This document shows positions 18,945 through 32,316 of a DNA stretch of 64,000 nt, in pieces (within the stretch, counting starts at the first letter, position 1; each line of letters opens with the position of its first letter). A program made the translations under genes and the position numbers. Source of the DNA: Salinicola salarius (GTDB lineage: Bacteria; Pseudomonadota; Gammaproteobacteria; Pseudomonadales; Halomonadaceae); contig NZ_NHOU01000013.1 in NCBI RefSeq assembly GCF_002179555.1, positions 34,868 through 98,867 of the forward strand, written 5' to 3'. The notes below the pieces were generated by a model. It was not told the DNA's origin, made no database searches, and saw only the letters and a program-made list of their open reading frames with translations.

Positions 18945-19721
18945 ATGTCAATTGCCATTCTGATCGGCGCCGTCATCGGCTATCTCTTCGGCAAGTTGCC
19001 GGGCCTTCTGATCGGCGCCGCCATCGGCTGGTGGGTCAGCCGAAAGCTGCGCAGCACGCTGCTGGGGCGCGTGGTCAATATCCAGCACCAGTTCCTGGAG
19101 TCGACCTTCGCGGTGATGGGCTGCGTGTGCAAGGTCGACGGCCACATCACCCAGGACGAGATCCGCACGGCGGAGATGCTGTTCGATCGTCTCAACCTGA
19201 GCGGGGAGATGCGCGAACGCGCCAAGGCTGCCTTCAATCGCGGCAAGTCGCCGGAGTTCGATCTCGATGCCGAGGTCGAGACGATCCGCCGCGTCACTGG
19301 CGGCCAGCGTGCGCTGCTGCAGGTATTTCTGCAGGTGCAGCTGGCAGCGATCGCCGCCGACGGCCAGATGCATCCCGCCGAACACGACATGCTGCTGCGC
19401 GTGGCGCGCGGCCTGGGCTTCTCCGAAGCCGAGATCCAGCAGATCGAAGCGATGCTGCGCGGCGGTGCCCATCAGGGGGCGGGCGGTGCGACCAGCGGCC
19501 AGTCGCTGGAGGATGCCTATCGGGTGCTCGGTGTGTCCGAGGATGTCTCCGATGCCGAGCTCAAGCGCGCCTATCGCAGGCTGATGAGCGAAAACCACCC
19601 CGACAAGCTGGCCGGCAAGGGGTTGCCGGAGAGCATGCGCGAGATGGCCAAGGAGCGTACCAGCGAGATCAGCAATGCCTACGATCTGATCAAGAAAACG
19701 CGGGAACAGCGCGGGGGCTGA
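18945..19721 (+). CDS. djlA: Co-chaperone DjlA (TerB-like and J domains)
   Basis: The 258-residue protein has one N-terminal membrane segment (about residues 4-30, glycine-rich as in DjlA), a TerB-like helical domain at about 45-165, and a C-terminal J domain with the HPD triad in SENHPDKLAGKG near residue 222. DjlA stimulates DnaK at the inner membrane. It follows dxs by 10 bases, so it is probably in the same transcript. Confidence 0.9.
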   Translation: MSIAILIGAVIGYLFGKLPGLLIGAAIGWWVSRKLRSTLLGRVVNIQHQFLESTFAVMGCVCKVDGHITQDEIRTAEMLFDRLNLSGEMRERAKAAFNRGKSPEFDLDAEVETIRRVTGGQRALLQVFLQVQLAAIAADGQMHPAEHDMLLRVARGLGFSEAEIQQIEAMLRGGAHQGAGGATSGQSLEDAYRVLGVSEDVSDAELKRAYRRLMSENHPDKLAGKGLPESMREMAKERTSEISNAYDLIKKTREQRGG

Positions 19722-19821
19722 AGCCGTCTTGCGCGGGCAGCGATCGCTATTGTCTCTCATCGATTAACACGCTTAGATAGAGGTTCGCCCGTCGAGACAG
19801 CCGCAACAAGGATGTGACTGC

Positions 19822-20421
19822 ATGCCAGCGAAGGCCGATCTCTACCGCACTGCCGCCCGGATGCTGGGCACGATCGACAAGAGTGGTTGGGTGCTTCGCT
19901 ATCGCTACGGCGACCGGCGTCTGCTCGAGGACGTCGTGCTGCCCGCCCTGAACCGCGATCCCGGCGTCGAAACCCTGCTGCTGGTCGGCTGCGCCTGGTA
20001 TACCCGGCACTATCCCCAACTGCTGCCGCGCAAACGCGTCACGACCATGGAAATCGACCCGGCCAAGGCAGCCTTCGGCGGCGATTCGCACATCGTGGCC
20101 AACATGACCGATATTACCGAGCGCCTGCCTCCGGAGAGCCTGGATGGCGTGATCTGCAACGGCGTGCTGGGCTGGGGCCTGGACGAGCCCGATGCGGTGG
20201 AAGCCGCCTTCGCCGGCGCGGTTGTCTGTCTGAAGCCCGGCGGTCTCTTTCTGTTGGGCTGGAACGACATACCGCCGCGCAATCACTGTCCGCCGGAGTC
20301 CATCTCCGCACTCGGCAGGCTCGAAGCCGCCAACATTCCCGGCCTGGAGATACACTCGCTGGTCGCCCTCGAACGCAACCAGCACTGCTATCAGGCGTAT
20401 CGCAAGCCGGAAAAAGGCTGA
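19822..20421 (+). CDS. Class I SAM methyltransferase-like protein, function unknown
   Basis: The 199-residue protein has a Rossmann-like pattern: LLLVGCAWYTRHYP in place of the SAM glycine loop near residue 53, MEIDPAK near 77 as the acidic strand end, and a VCLKPGGLFLLGW strand-turn near 135. The glycine loop is degenerate (VGCAW), so SAM binding is uncertain. The start has a weak AAGGA site 11 bases upstream. It stands alone between djlA and the AT-rich leader of the guanidine locus. I do not recognise a specific function. Confidence 0.6.
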   Translation: MPAKADLYRTAARMLGTIDKSGWVLRYRYGDRRLLEDVVLPALNRDPGVETLLLVGCAWYTRHYPQLLPRKRVTTMEIDPAKAAFGGDSHIVANMTDITERLPPESLDGVICNGVLGWGLDEPDAVEAAFAGAVVCLKPGGLFLLGWNDIPPRNHCPPESISALGRLEAANIPGLEIHSLVALERNQHCYQAYRKPEKG

Positions 20422-20621
20422 TCAATATGGTGCATCGAGCGCCAATTGTGCTTTATTGGTGTGCATCGATTCCCGAGCAAGCTGTTAAGGCCAATCGAAG
20501 AGAAACTTAAATTATTGATAAGGAGTTGTTTTTTTTTGAATGGCAGGTTTTTTGAATAGGTTGGAGGGATAGAAACGATTGGGGTATCGGCAGCGCGTCT
20601 GCCAAACAACTTGGTCTTCAA
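20422..20621. other. AT-rich leader without genes
   Basis: These 200 bases are clearly more AT-rich than their surroundings and include a run of nine T at 20529-20537. They hold the promoter region of the riboswitch transcript that starts further down. TGCATCGA occurs twice, about 30 bases apart. I found no convincing promoter boxes or reading frame. Confidence 0.5.
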
Positions 20622-20755
20622 TGGATAGCTAGGGTTCCGACTGCATCATCACTACCCCCGATGTAGTGTCTGGTCCGAGAGCTGTCGACCTGCGCCAACT
20701 GGTTCCAAAAGCCAGCGGCGAAGGTTACACGGCGGGATAAAAGCCCGGGAGGATA
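20622..20755 (+). promoter_or_regulatory. Guanidine-I riboswitch (ykkC class)
   Basis: The conserved ykkC blocks occur in order: CTAGGGTTCCG near 20629, GGTCCGAGAG near 20672, and ACACGGCGGGATAAAAGCCC then GGGAGG near 20727-20752. Two variable stems sit between them (one is ACTAC with GTAGT). This aptamer senses free guanidinium and turns on guanidine transport and degradation genes. It lies 57 bases before the ATG of the ABC binding protein. CTCC at 20789 could mask the GGAGG ribosome-binding site, but the expression platform is not resolved by eye. Confidence 0.93.
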
Positions 20756-20811
20756 AGGTGCGATACGTACCGATGCCCCCGACCGCTCCGCCAAATCATT
20801 GGAGGCTTAAC

Positions 20812-21864
20812 ATGCGCCCAAGCCGAATTCTGACCGCTGTTCTCTCCGCCACGCTGCTGGCGACCACAGCTCCCGCGTTTGCTCAGTCCCGCGACCATTT
20901 CAGCGTCTGCTGGTCGATCTATGCCGGGTGGATGCCTTGGTCCTATGCTGACGCGTCAGGCATTCTCGACAAGTGGGCCGACAAGTACGGTATCGATATC
21001 GACTTGGTGCAGGTCAACGACTACATCGAATCCATCAACCAGTACACGTCGGGCAACGTAGATGGTTGCGCCATGACCAACATGGATGCGCTGACCCTGC
21101 CAGCGGCTAGCGGTGTCGATTCCACCGCCCTGATCGTCAACGACTACTCCGACGGTAACGACGGTATCGTGCTGAAAGGCAGCGATAACCTTGCGGACAT
21201 CAAGGGCCGTCAGGTCAACCTCGTTCAGTTCAGCGTTTCCCACTACTTCCTGGCCCGGGCGCTAGAGACCGTCGGCTTGACCGAGCGGGACGTCGAGACA
21301 GTCAACACCTCGGATGCCGACATGGTCGCGATCTATCCGGACGACCAGACTCAGGCCATCGTGACCTGGAATCCCCAGCTCAGCGCAATTGCCGATATGG
21401 ACGACGCCAACGTGGTGTTCACCTCGCACCAGTTGCCTGCCGAAATTCTCGACATGATGGTGGTCAACACCGACACCCTGGCCGACAACCCCGACTTCGG
21501 GCGTGCCTTGGTCGGTGCCTGGTACGAGGTCATGGATAAGGTTGCTGCCGGTGACGAAGACGCGCTCGGTCAGATGGCTGAAGCCGCAGGAACCGATCTC
21601 CGAGGGTACAAGAATCAGTTGGCCGCAACCCATCTCTATACCGATCCAGCCGAGGCGGCCAGCCTGATGCAAGGCCAAGGGCTTCTGACCACCATGCAGC
21701 GCGTGGCGGAATTCAGCTACCAGCACGGCCTGCTGGGCGAGATGGCGCCGAACGCTAGCTTCATCGGCATCGAGACGCCGCAGGGTGTCTATGGAGACGA
21801 AAGCAATATCCGGCTGCGCTTCGACCCGACCTACACCCAGGACTACATCGCTTCACAACCGTAA
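20812..21864 (+). CDS. ABC transporter substrate-binding protein of the guanidine (urea carboxylase-associated) locus
   Basis: The 350-residue periplasmic protein has a signal peptide ending in APAFA (about residue 24) and a TauA/SsuA-like fold. Its core resembles the binding proteins encoded beside urea carboxylase genes (CWSIYAGWMPWSYADASGIL). I chose the ATG at 20812 because GGAGG precedes it; the GTG 18 codons upstream abuts the riboswitch. The riboswitch implies that its ligand is guanidine or a guanidine source. A close paralog is encoded at 33421-34476. A weak hairpin (21881-21906) separates it from the permease gene. Confidence 0.88.
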   Translation: MRPSRILTAVLSATLLATTAPAFAQSRDHFSVCWSIYAGWMPWSYADASGILDKWADKYGIDIDLVQVNDYIESINQYTSGNVDGCAMTNMDALTLPAASGVDSTALIVNDYSDGNDGIVLKGSDNLADIKGRQVNLVQFSVSHYFLARALETVGLTERDVETVNTSDADMVAIYPDDQTQAIVTWNPQLSAIADMDDANVVFTSHQLPAEILDMMVVNTDTLADNPDFGRALVGAWYEVMDKVAAGDEDALGQMAEAAGTDLRGYKNQLAATHLYTDPAEAASLMQGQGLLTTMQRVAEFSYQHGLLGEMAPNASFIGIETPQGVYGDESNIRLRFDPTYTQDYIASQP

Positions 21865-21937
21865 CTCACCGTCAGGCCGCCGGGCCCGCTCGCAGAGGCG
21901 AGCCCGGGGCGCACGCCCAACTCACGACGGAGAATGC

Positions 21938-22765
21938 ATGAAGCGACTCATCAACTACACCCCCTCTCGCGGAAGCCGCTGGCTGATCGGTCTGGTACCT
22001 TTCGGGATCATCGCGCTGGCTTACCTGGTGCTGTCCAATGCGAGACTGGCGGGAAATCCCAACGATCGCCTGCTGCCGTCGCCGGCGACGATGGTCGAGA
22101 CTTTCACCCAACTGGCGACGCAGGCCAGCGTGCGCACCGGGACCATCCCGCTATGGGACGACACCTTTGCCAGCCTCGAGCGGCTTGGCCTTGGTATCGC
22201 CATCAGCGCACTGATCGGTCTGGTCGTGGGCGTGCTGAACGGCGGTCTACCGCTGATGCGGGCCAAGTTGTCGCCATTGGTCACGGTCGTCTCGCTGATC
22301 CCACCCATGGCGATCCTGCCGGTGCTGTTTATCGCCTTCGGCACCGGAGAGATGGCCAAGGTGGCGCTGATCGTCATCGGCGTGGCGCCGTTTCTGGTTC
22401 GCGATCTCCAGAGCCATGCGATGCGCCTGCCGGATGAGCAGCTGATCAAGGCGCAGACGCTCGGCGCCAGCTCCTGGCAGGTTTTGCTGCGGGTGCTGTT
22501 GCCGCAACTGATGCCGCGGCTCATGGCCTCGACTCGGCTGGCGCTCGGCAGTGCTTGGCTGTTCCTGATTGCCGCCGAGGCGATCGCGGCGCAGGAAGGT
22601 CTCGGCTACCGCATATTCCTCGTGCGTCGCTATCTGGCGATGGACGTGATTCTGCCCTACGTGGTCTGGATCACGCTGCTGGCCTTCGTGATCGATCGGG
22701 TGCTGGCGCTGACCTCGCAGCGACTCTTCCCCTGGTTCCATGCCGAAGAAGGGGGCAAGTCATGA
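21938..22765 (+). CDS. ABC transporter permease of the guanidine locus
   Basis: The 275-residue membrane protein has six hydrophobic segments and the BPD-transport EAA loop (QTLGASSWQVLLRVLLPQLM, near residue 180). It is of the TauC/SsuC type. The ATG follows GGAG. Its stop overlaps the ATPase start (ATGA), so the two are translationally coupled. It is the only permease gene for two binding proteins in this region. Confidence 0.9.
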   Translation: MKRLINYTPSRGSRWLIGLVPFGIIALAYLVLSNARLAGNPNDRLLPSPATMVETFTQLATQASVRTGTIPLWDDTFASLERLGLGIAISALIGLVVGVLNGGLPLMRAKLSPLVTVVSLIPPMAILPVLFIAFGTGEMAKVALIVIGVAPFLVRDLQSHAMRLPDEQLIKAQTLGASSWQVLLRVLLPQLMPRLMASTRLALGSAWLFLIAAEAIAAQEGLGYRIFLVRRYLAMDVILPYVVWITLLAFVIDRVLALTSQRLFPWFHAEEGGKS

Positions 22766-23565
22766 GCCTGCTCGAAGCAAGGCATCTGGAGAAGCGCTAC
22801 GGCGATCAGATCGTGCTGGAACGCATCGGTTTTCGTGTCGAGACCGGGGAGTTCGTGACCCTGGTCGGCGCTTCCGGCTGTGGCAAGACGACCTTCCTCA
22901 AGCTACTGCTGGGCACCGAGCGGATCTCGCGTGGCGCGCTGACGCTTGACGACCGTCCGCTGCCGGACGAGCCGGGGCCGGATCGCGGCGTGGTGTTCCA
23001 GAGATACTCGGTCTTCCCGCACCTGACCGTGCTCTGTAACGTGATGATGGCCGAGGAACTGGCCGGTTCGCGCTGGCTCGGCAAGCTGTTCGGCGCCGCG
23101 CGTCGCCGGGCCGTCGAGACCGCCAGGGCGCGTCTCGAGGAGGTCGGTCTCGCCCACGCCCTGCACAAGTATCCCCACGAACTTTCCGGCGGCATGCAGC
23201 AGCGTCTCGCCATCGCGCAGGCGCTGATGATGAGGCCGAGGATTCTGCTGCTCGACGAGCCCTTCGGCGCGCTCGATCCCGGCATTCGCCAGGACATGCA
23301 CGCACTGATCACCCGGCTGTGGCGGGAGCAGCAGCTGACCATCTTCATGATTACCCACGACGTCAAGGAAGCCTTCGCCCTCGGCACGCGGCTGTGGGTG
23401 TTCGACAAGATCCGCCACGATCCGCAGGCCCCCGAGGCCTATGGCGCCACCATCACCTACGACCTGGCCATCGGCGAGAACCGCCGCCCACCGGAAGACC
23501 TTGGCAGGACCGTCGACGCGATGAACGAAGGATGGACACAGACATTTCAGGAGACGCCGATATGA
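22762..23565 (+). CDS. ABC transporter ATP-binding protein of the guanidine locus
   Basis: The 267-residue ATPase shows Walker A GASGCGKTTF near residue 35, the Q loop VVFQRYSVFP, the signature LSGGMQQRLAIAQ near 140, Walker B ILLLDEPFGALDP, and the switch His in MITHDVKEAF. The tail beyond residue 220 is longer than in TauB, as in urea-carboxylase-associated ATPases. It overlaps both neighbours by 4 bases. Confidence 0.92.
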   Translation: MSLLEARHLEKRYGDQIVLERIGFRVETGEFVTLVGASGCGKTTFLKLLLGTERISRGALTLDDRPLPDEPGPDRGVVFQRYSVFPHLTVLCNVMMAEELAGSRWLGKLFGAARRRAVETARARLEEVGLAHALHKYPHELSGGMQQRLAIAQALMMRPRILLLDEPFGALDPGIRQDMHALITRLWREQQLTIFMITHDVKEAFALGTRLWVFDKIRHDPQAPEAYGATITYDLAIGENRRPPEDLGRTVDAMNEGWTQTFQETPI

Positions 23566-24317
23566 CAAACTCGCTGAGCGCGCGGGACGACGCGCCCGAC
23601 GCCTATACCACTCACCTCCCCGGCGGCCAGCACTGGTCGCTGCGCCTGCGCCGCGGTACCACGCTGTCGCTGACCGCGCGTGAGGCCGACACCAACGTCG
23701 GGCTGCTCTGCTACAACCCGGAGAATCTGCTCGAACGGTTGAACCTGCCGGATACCCTCAAGTGTCAGCACACCTTCAAGCTGACTCGGGGGAACTGCCT
23801 CTACTCCGACATGGGGCGAGTCTTCGCCTCGATCGTCGAGGACGATCTCGGCTGGCACGACAGCGTCGGCGGCAACCTCAACCGGGCGCACATGATCACC
23901 AAAGGCTGGCAGCCGGTGAGTTTCCAGCAGGCGCTCAACGACAGGACCCAGACTGGCCACGACAGCTTCCTGGTCGAGCTGGCCAAGTACGGATTGGGGC
24001 GACGCGACATGGCCGCCAACCTCAATCTCTTCAGCAAGGTAGAGAGCGACGAGGCGGGGCGCCTGCGCTACGTGCCTGGCCACTGTCAGCCGGGGCAGCG
24101 TGTGATGCTGCGTTTCGACATGGACACGCTGGTGCTGCTGCACACCTGCCCTCATCCGCTGGATCCGAGCGCGTGCTATCCGCACCGCGGCGTCGATATT
24201 GCCCTCGGCACTGCCCCGGCGCCGGATGAGGAGGATATCTGCTGGCGCGCCTGCCCGGAAAACGCCCGCGGCTTCGCCAACAACCGTCTTTATCACCTCG
24301 GCCTGCAGGGAGCCTGA
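23562..24317 (+). CDS. Carboxyguanidine deiminase subunit (urea carboxylase-associated protein 1, DUF1989)
   Basis: The 251-residue DUF1989 protein was long annotated as urea-amidolyase-associated protein 1. The pair of such proteins forms carboxyguanidine deiminase (CgdAB), which removes one ammonia from carboxyguanidine to give allophanate. Conserved Cys/His positions lie in [15 protein letters not shown] and in [19 protein letters not shown], suiting a metal site. It is coupled to the ATPase gene by ATGA and followed by the second subunit after one base. I did not decide which subunit is A and which is B. Confidence 0.87.
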   Translation: MTNSLSARDDAPDAYTTHLPGGQHWSLRLRRGTTLSLTAREADTNVGLLCYNPENLLERLNLPDTLKCQHTFKLTRGNCLYSDMGRVFASIVEDDLGWHDSVGGNLNRAHMITKGWQPVSFQQALNDRTQTGHDSFLVELAKYGLGRRDMAANLNLFSKVESDEAGRLRYVPGHCQPGQRVMLRFDMDTLVLLHTCPHPLDPSACYPHRGVDIALGTAPAPDEEDICWRACPENARGFANNRLYHLGLQGA

Positions 24318-24318
24318 C

Positions 24319-24999
24319 ATGCGTCTGACTGAGACCACGAGTACGACCACGACGATCACGCCGCTGCTGGAAAGCCCCTTGCGCGTGGAGAATGCCGCCA
24401 TCCGTCATCTCATCGAGGCTGGCGACCACTACATCGGCATTGTCCGCGCCGGCCAGACGCTGCGGCTGGTCGATGTCGAGGGCAACGAGGCGGCGGACAC
24501 GCTGTTCTTCAATGCCCACGATACGGCGGAGCGCTACAGCGCCATGGATACCGTACGCGAGCAGGGCCAAGTCTATCTCGGCACAGGCTCCCGGCTGCTC
24601 TCCGGCGAGGGCAACCTGATGCTGACGATCACCGCCGACACCTGCGGTCGCCACGATACCTTGGGTGGTGCCTGCGCCAGCGAGAGCAACACTGTGCGCT
24701 ACGATCTCGAGAAACGCCACATGCACTCCTGCCGAGACAACTGGATGCAGGCCATTGCCAACTATCCAGAATTCGGCCTGACCAAGCGTGACATCACTCA
24801 CAACATTAACTTCTTCATGAATGTTCCGGTGACGCCGGAAGGGGGGCTGTCGTTTGCCGACGGGCTTTCCGGACCGGGCAAGTACGTGGAAATGGAAGCT
24901 GCCATGGACGTAGTGGTGCTGATTTCCAACTGCCCACAGCTCAACAACCCTTGCAGCGGCTTTAATCCGACGCCGCTGGAAGTGCTGGTTTGGGACTGA
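24319..24999 (+). CDS. Carboxyguanidine deiminase subunit (urea carboxylase-associated protein 2, DUF1989)
   Basis: The 226-residue DUF1989 protein is homologous to the preceding gene product. It has the Cys pattern [20 protein letters not shown] at its C-terminus, and [19 protein letters not shown] near residue 110. It should form the deiminase with the first subunit and convert carboxyguanidine to allophanate plus ammonia. The ATG is preceded by AGGGAGCC. The 105 bases after it hold the guanidine-II riboswitch. Confidence 0.87.
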   Translation: MRLTETTSTTTTITPLLESPLRVENAAIRHLIEAGDHYIGIVRAGQTLRLVDVEGNEAADTLFFNAHDTAERYSAMDTVREQGQVYLGTGSRLLSGEGNLMLTITADTCGRHDTLGGACASESNTVRYDLEKRHMHSCRDNWMQAIANYPEFGLTKRDITHNINFFMNVPVTPEGGLSFADGLSGPGKYVEMEAAMDVVVLISNCPQLNNPCSGFNPTPLEVLVWD

Positions 25000-25038
25000 A
25001 TCTCATCTCTGGTGTTTTTTCAGATAACGTCCAGGTGA

Positions 25039-25085
25039 CGCGAGGACGACCTCGCGAACATCTAAAGTAGGCGGGACGACCCGCC
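25039..25085 (+). promoter_or_regulatory. Guanidine-II riboswitch (mini-ykkC class)
   Basis: Two adjacent hairpins both have ACGA tetraloops, the defining feature of guanidine-II. The first has a 7-bp stem (25039-25045 with 25050-25056, loop 25046-25049). The second has a 6-bp stem (25070-25075 with 25080-25085, loop 25076-25079). The 13-base linker is within the known range. It ends 19 bases before the carboxylase ATG, where only a weak GAG is seen as ribosome-binding site, fitting translational control by guanidine. This is a second guanidine sensor within one locus. Confidence 0.9.
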
Positions 25086-25104
25086 CCCGGTCGAGCAGAT
25101 CCTC

Positions 25105-28709
<3,605 letters not shown>

Positions 28710-28713
<4 letters not shown>

Positions 28714-30527
28714 GCGCCATCGGCATGACCATTACTTCCCTTTTGGCGCGCTATCGTGCCAATGAGCTGACCCCGCGCGGGCTGATCGACACGCTGCTGG
28801 CGAACGCCGACGCGCGCGGCAAGGATGCCGCCTGGATCACCCGGCTCTCCCGCGAGCAGCTCGAGCCCTATCTCGAACGTCTCGACTCTGCCGACCCGCA
28901 GAGCCTGCCGCTCTACGGCATCCCGTTCGCGATCAAGGACAACATCGATCTCGCCGGTGTGCCGACCACGGCGGGCAGTCCCGTCTATGCCTATACGCCC
29001 AATGAGTCCGCCTTCGTGGTGCGCCAGCTGATCGAGGCCGGGGCCATCCCCATGGGCAAGACCAATCTCGACCAGTTCGCCACCGGGCTGGTCGGCGAAC
29101 GTGCGCTGGACGTCTATGGCGTGCCCGGCAATGCCTTCGATGCCGAGCGCATTCCCGGCGGCTCCAGCAGCGGCTCGGCGGTGACCGCCGCCCAGGGCCA
29201 GGTCAGCTTCGCGCTGGGTACCGACACCGCCGGCTCCGGGCGCGTGCCGGCGTGCTTCAACAATCTGTTCGGCGTCAAGCCGACGCTGGGCCTGCTGAGC
29301 ACCGCGGGCGTGATACCGGCCTGTGCCACCCTGGACACTATCAGCCTCTTCACCTTGAGCGCCGACGATGCCGCTGCCGTGCTCGACGTCGCCGGCAGGC
29401 ACGATCCGGAGTGCGCCTGGTCGCGGCGTCACGATTTCGCCGTGGCCGGCCAGACCTACGGCGAGATGCCGAAGCGCTTTCGCTTCGGCGTGCCCCCCGA
29501 GTCGCAGTGGCATACCGACGAGGCCTACAGCGCCGGCATGCGCCAGGCCATTGCCCAACTCGAGGCACTGGGTGGCGTCAGGTTCGAACTCGACTGCACA
29601 CCGCTGTTGGCCGCGGCACGCCTGCTCTACGAGGGCCCGTGGGTCGCCGAGCGCTACCACGCCGTGCGCGAGCTGATCGAAAGCCAGCCCGACGTCCTGC
29701 ACCCGGCCACCCGCCAGGTCATCGAAGGCGGCGGCGCCCCCAAGGCGGTGGACGCCTTCGACGCCCGCTACAAGCTGGCCGAATTCAAGCGCCAGGCCGA
29801 TGCCCTGCTCGCCCAGGTCGACGTGATGCTCGCCCCGACTACGGTGGAACATCCCACCAAGGCCGAGGTGGCCGCGGAACCCATTGTCGTCAACTCGCGA
29901 CTGGGCACCTGGACCAATTTCATGAACCTGCTCGACTACAGCGCCCTGGCCGTGCCCACCGGCTTCACCGATACCGGCCTGCCGTTCGGTGTCACGCTGT
30001 TCGGCCCCGCTTTCGACGATCTGTCGCTGTTGAGTCTCGGCCGGGCGCTGGAGCGCCGGCTCGCTCTGCCGCTGGGCGCCACCGGCATCGCCCGCCCCCA
30101 GCTGCCGGCGCTGCCCCCGGCAAAGGACGGCACGCTGGAACTGGTGGTATGCGGCGCACACCTTGCCGGGCTGCCTCTCAACCACCAGCTCACCAGCCGC
30201 GGCGGCGTGCGTGTCGCCAGCACCCGCAGCAGCCCGAACTACCGCCTCTATGCCCTGGCCGGTGGCCCGCCGGCGCGTCCGGCGATGGTGCGAGACGACG
30301 TCAACGGCGCGGCCATCGAGGTGGAAGTGTGGCGTCTGCCCATCGACACCGTCGGCAGCTTCCTGGCCGGCATTCCCGCTCCGCTGGGGCTGGGCCAGGT
30401 GGAACTGGAAGACGGCGAGTGGAAGTGCGGGTTCATCTGCGCCGCCGGCGCGCTGGAGCGCGACGGCAAGGCCGAGGACGTGACCCATTTCGGCGGTTGG
30501 CGGGGCTGGGCCACCAGTCGGCATTGA
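28710..30527 (+). CDS. atzF: Allophanate hydrolase
   Basis: The 605-residue enzyme has an N-terminal amidase-signature domain with the Ser-cisSer-Lys set: Lys76 (AIKDNID), Ser in GGSSSGSA near 152, and nucleophile Ser176 in DTAGSGRVPA. The C-terminal domain of about 150 residues is the AtzF-type cyclotransferase-like domain. It converts allophanate to ammonia and carbon dioxide, the last step of guanidine or biuret breakdown. ATGA coupling to the carboxylase and a short gap to the oxygenase gene indicate one operon. Confidence 0.93.
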
Positions 30528-30547
30528 AGAGTTTCGGGAGAGCGATT

Positions 30548-31627
30548 ATGAGCACGAAAGCACAGCGTCAGCCCGGCGACTTCCAGTCCCTGCCGGTCAT
30601 CGACATCGGCGGACTGTTCAGCGCCGAGGCGGCGGAGCGTAAGGCCGTCGCCGAACGGCTCGGCGACGCCGCCCGCAACGTCGGCTTCTTCCATATCGTC
30701 GGCCACGGCATCGGCGAGGAACTTCGCCTGAGGCTGCTTAGCCAGGCCCGACGCTTCTTCGAACAGCCGCATGAAGACAAGATGCAGCACTACATCGGGC
30801 TGTCCGCCGGACATGGCACCACACGCCATCGCGGCTACGTCCCCCAGGGCGAAGAGATGCCAGAGAAGGGCAAGCGCGACCTCAAGGAGGCGTTCGATCT
30901 CGCCTTCGAGCTGCCCGCCGACGATCCCGATGTACTGGCCGGCACACCGATGATGGGACCCAACGTGTGGCCCGAGCTGCCTGGATTCCGCGAGCAGGTC
31001 TACGCCTATTACCAGGCCACTTATGAAGTAGGCTGCGCCTTGATGCGCGGCTTCGCCCTCGCCCTGGGGCTGCCTGAGGAGCACTTCCTCGAGGACGTGA
31101 CCAAGCCACCCAGCCAGCTTCGACTGATCCACTACCCCTTCGATCCCGACGCCCGTGACGCCCAAGGCATCGGCGCGCACACCGACTACGAGTGCTTCAC
31201 GCTGCTTTTGCCCACAGCGCCAGGGCTAGAGGTCATGAACGGCCGCGGCGAGTGGATCGACGTGCCCTACCGCGACGATGCACTGGTCATCAACATCGGC
31301 GACATGCTGGAGGTCTGGACCAACGGCGAATTCGTGGCCACCTCGCACCGGGTACGCAAGGTGAAGGAGGAGCGCTATTCGTTCCCGCTGTTCTTCGCCT
31401 GCGATTACGCCACCACGGTGACACCGTTGCCGCAACTGGTCGAGCGCGACGGACAGGCGCGTTACGAGCCGCTCAAGGCCGGCGACCATCTCTACGCCCA
31501 GACCATCCACACCTTCGCTTACCTGCAGCAACGGCTCGAACGCGGCGAGATTCGCCTGCCGGAAGGGGCTCGCGATACCGCTACGCTGGGCCAGCACGCC
31601 CGACACAAGGGGACGGAGCGGGCATGA
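30548..31627 (+). CDS. 2-oxoglutarate/Fe(II)-dependent oxygenase (isopenicillin-N-synthase-like fold)
   Basis: The 359-residue protein has a DIOX_N domain (residues 10-130) and a 2OG-Fe(II) oxygenase domain. The iron ligands are His211, Asp213 and His267 (GAHTDYE, TSHRVRK) and the oxoglutarate-binding pair is Arg276/Ser278 (RYS). GGGAG precedes the ATG, 20 bases after atzF. Relatives of this fold include the ethylene-forming enzyme and plant homoarginine 6-hydroxylases, which release guanidine. Its presence in a guanidine operon suggests that it oxidises a guanidino compound to free guanidine; that is inference. Confidence 0.82.
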   Translation: MSTKAQRQPGDFQSLPVIDIGGLFSAEAAERKAVAERLGDAARNVGFFHIVGHGIGEELRLRLLSQARRFFEQPHEDKMQHYIGLSAGHGTTRHRGYVPQGEEMPEKGKRDLKEAFDLAFELPADDPDVLAGTPMMGPNVWPELPGFREQVYAYYQATYEVGCALMRGFALALGLPEEHFLEDVTKPPSQLRLIHYPFDPDARDAQGIGAHTDYECFTLLLPTAPGLEVMNGRGEWIDVPYRDDALVINIGDMLEVWTNGEFVATSHRVRKVKEERYSFPLFFACDYATTVTPLPQLVERDGQARYEPLKAGDHLYAQTIHTFAYLQQRLERGEIRLPEGARDTATLGQHARHKGTERA

Positions 31628-32316
31628 GCACACCACAAGATGGCATGCCGCCCGTCTATCACGGGGTATGGCAACGCACGCTCTATGCCGGTGCAGGAGA
31701 CGAAGGTCGCCATATCGAGGATCGCACGACCCGAGTGATCTGGCTGCAGACCGCCCATTGGCACGCCGATCTGCGCGTGCCAGCGGACCGACCCGATTTC
31801 GTCGGGGTCATGTCACTGGAAGAGTGCAACCGCGAACAACTCGTCTGGCTTGCCAGCCAGACAGCGTTTGTCGGGTTGACCCGGATCGAGGGGCACTTCT
31901 GCACCTGGCATCGTCTGCTCGACCTCCGCCCCGGGCTGGAGAAGGATATCGGCGAGATGATCTGGCTGGACGACGGCACGCTGGAGGAGCGCCACCCCCA
32001 AGGGCACTATATCGAGCACTGGGAACAACAGCCGGCAGGCAGCGGCGACGAACAGGTACGCCTGGGGCCGGACGGCCTGCCACGCTGGCTGCAATTCGGC
32101 GATCACGCCATGTCCATCATGCCGCGCCCCGCCATGCCGGAGACGCACGACCTGCTTGCCACGCCGGGGTCGCTCAAGACATCCGCACTGCGCCTGCGCA
32201 CCGGGTTGGAGATCAGCTACGCCCAGCGTACAGGCGACGGGTGGAAGATCGTGCTATCAACGCATCCTTGGCGAGAAGAGCAAATCCTTCCGTTCTCAAA
32301 CGTCAAGTCTGACTGA
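31624..32316 (+). CDS. Conserved uncharacterised protein coupled to the 2OG oxygenase
   Basis: The 230-residue soluble protein has no signal peptide and is rich in Trp and acidic residues (WLQTAHWHADLRVPADRPDF, WHRLLDLRP, YIEHWEQQP). The alternating strands look like a small beta-barrel, perhaps lipocalin-like, but I recognise no named family with certainty. Its start overlaps the oxygenase stop (ATGA), so the two products are probably made together and may act on the same compound. No catalytic motif is evident. Confidence 0.7.
   Translation: MSTPQDGMPPVYHGVWQRTLYAGAGDEGRHIEDRTTRVIWLQTAHWHADLRVPADRPDFVGVMSLEECNREQLVWLASQTAFVGLTRIEGHFCTWHRLLDLRPGLEKDIGEMIWLDDGTLEERHPQGHYIEHWEQQPAGSGDEQVRLGPDGLPRWLQFGDHAMSIMPRPAMPETHDLLATPGSLKTSALRLRTGLEISYAQRTGDGWKIVLSTHPWREEQILPFSNVKSD

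Noticed and set aside
20433..20450. Sigma-54 promoter for the guanidine locus
   Set aside because: A GG and GC pair with correct spacing exists, but the -12 region lacks TTGC.
21881..21906. Terminator between the first binding protein and its permease
   Set aside because: The stem is short with a bulge and no T run; kept only as a note on possible unequal expression.
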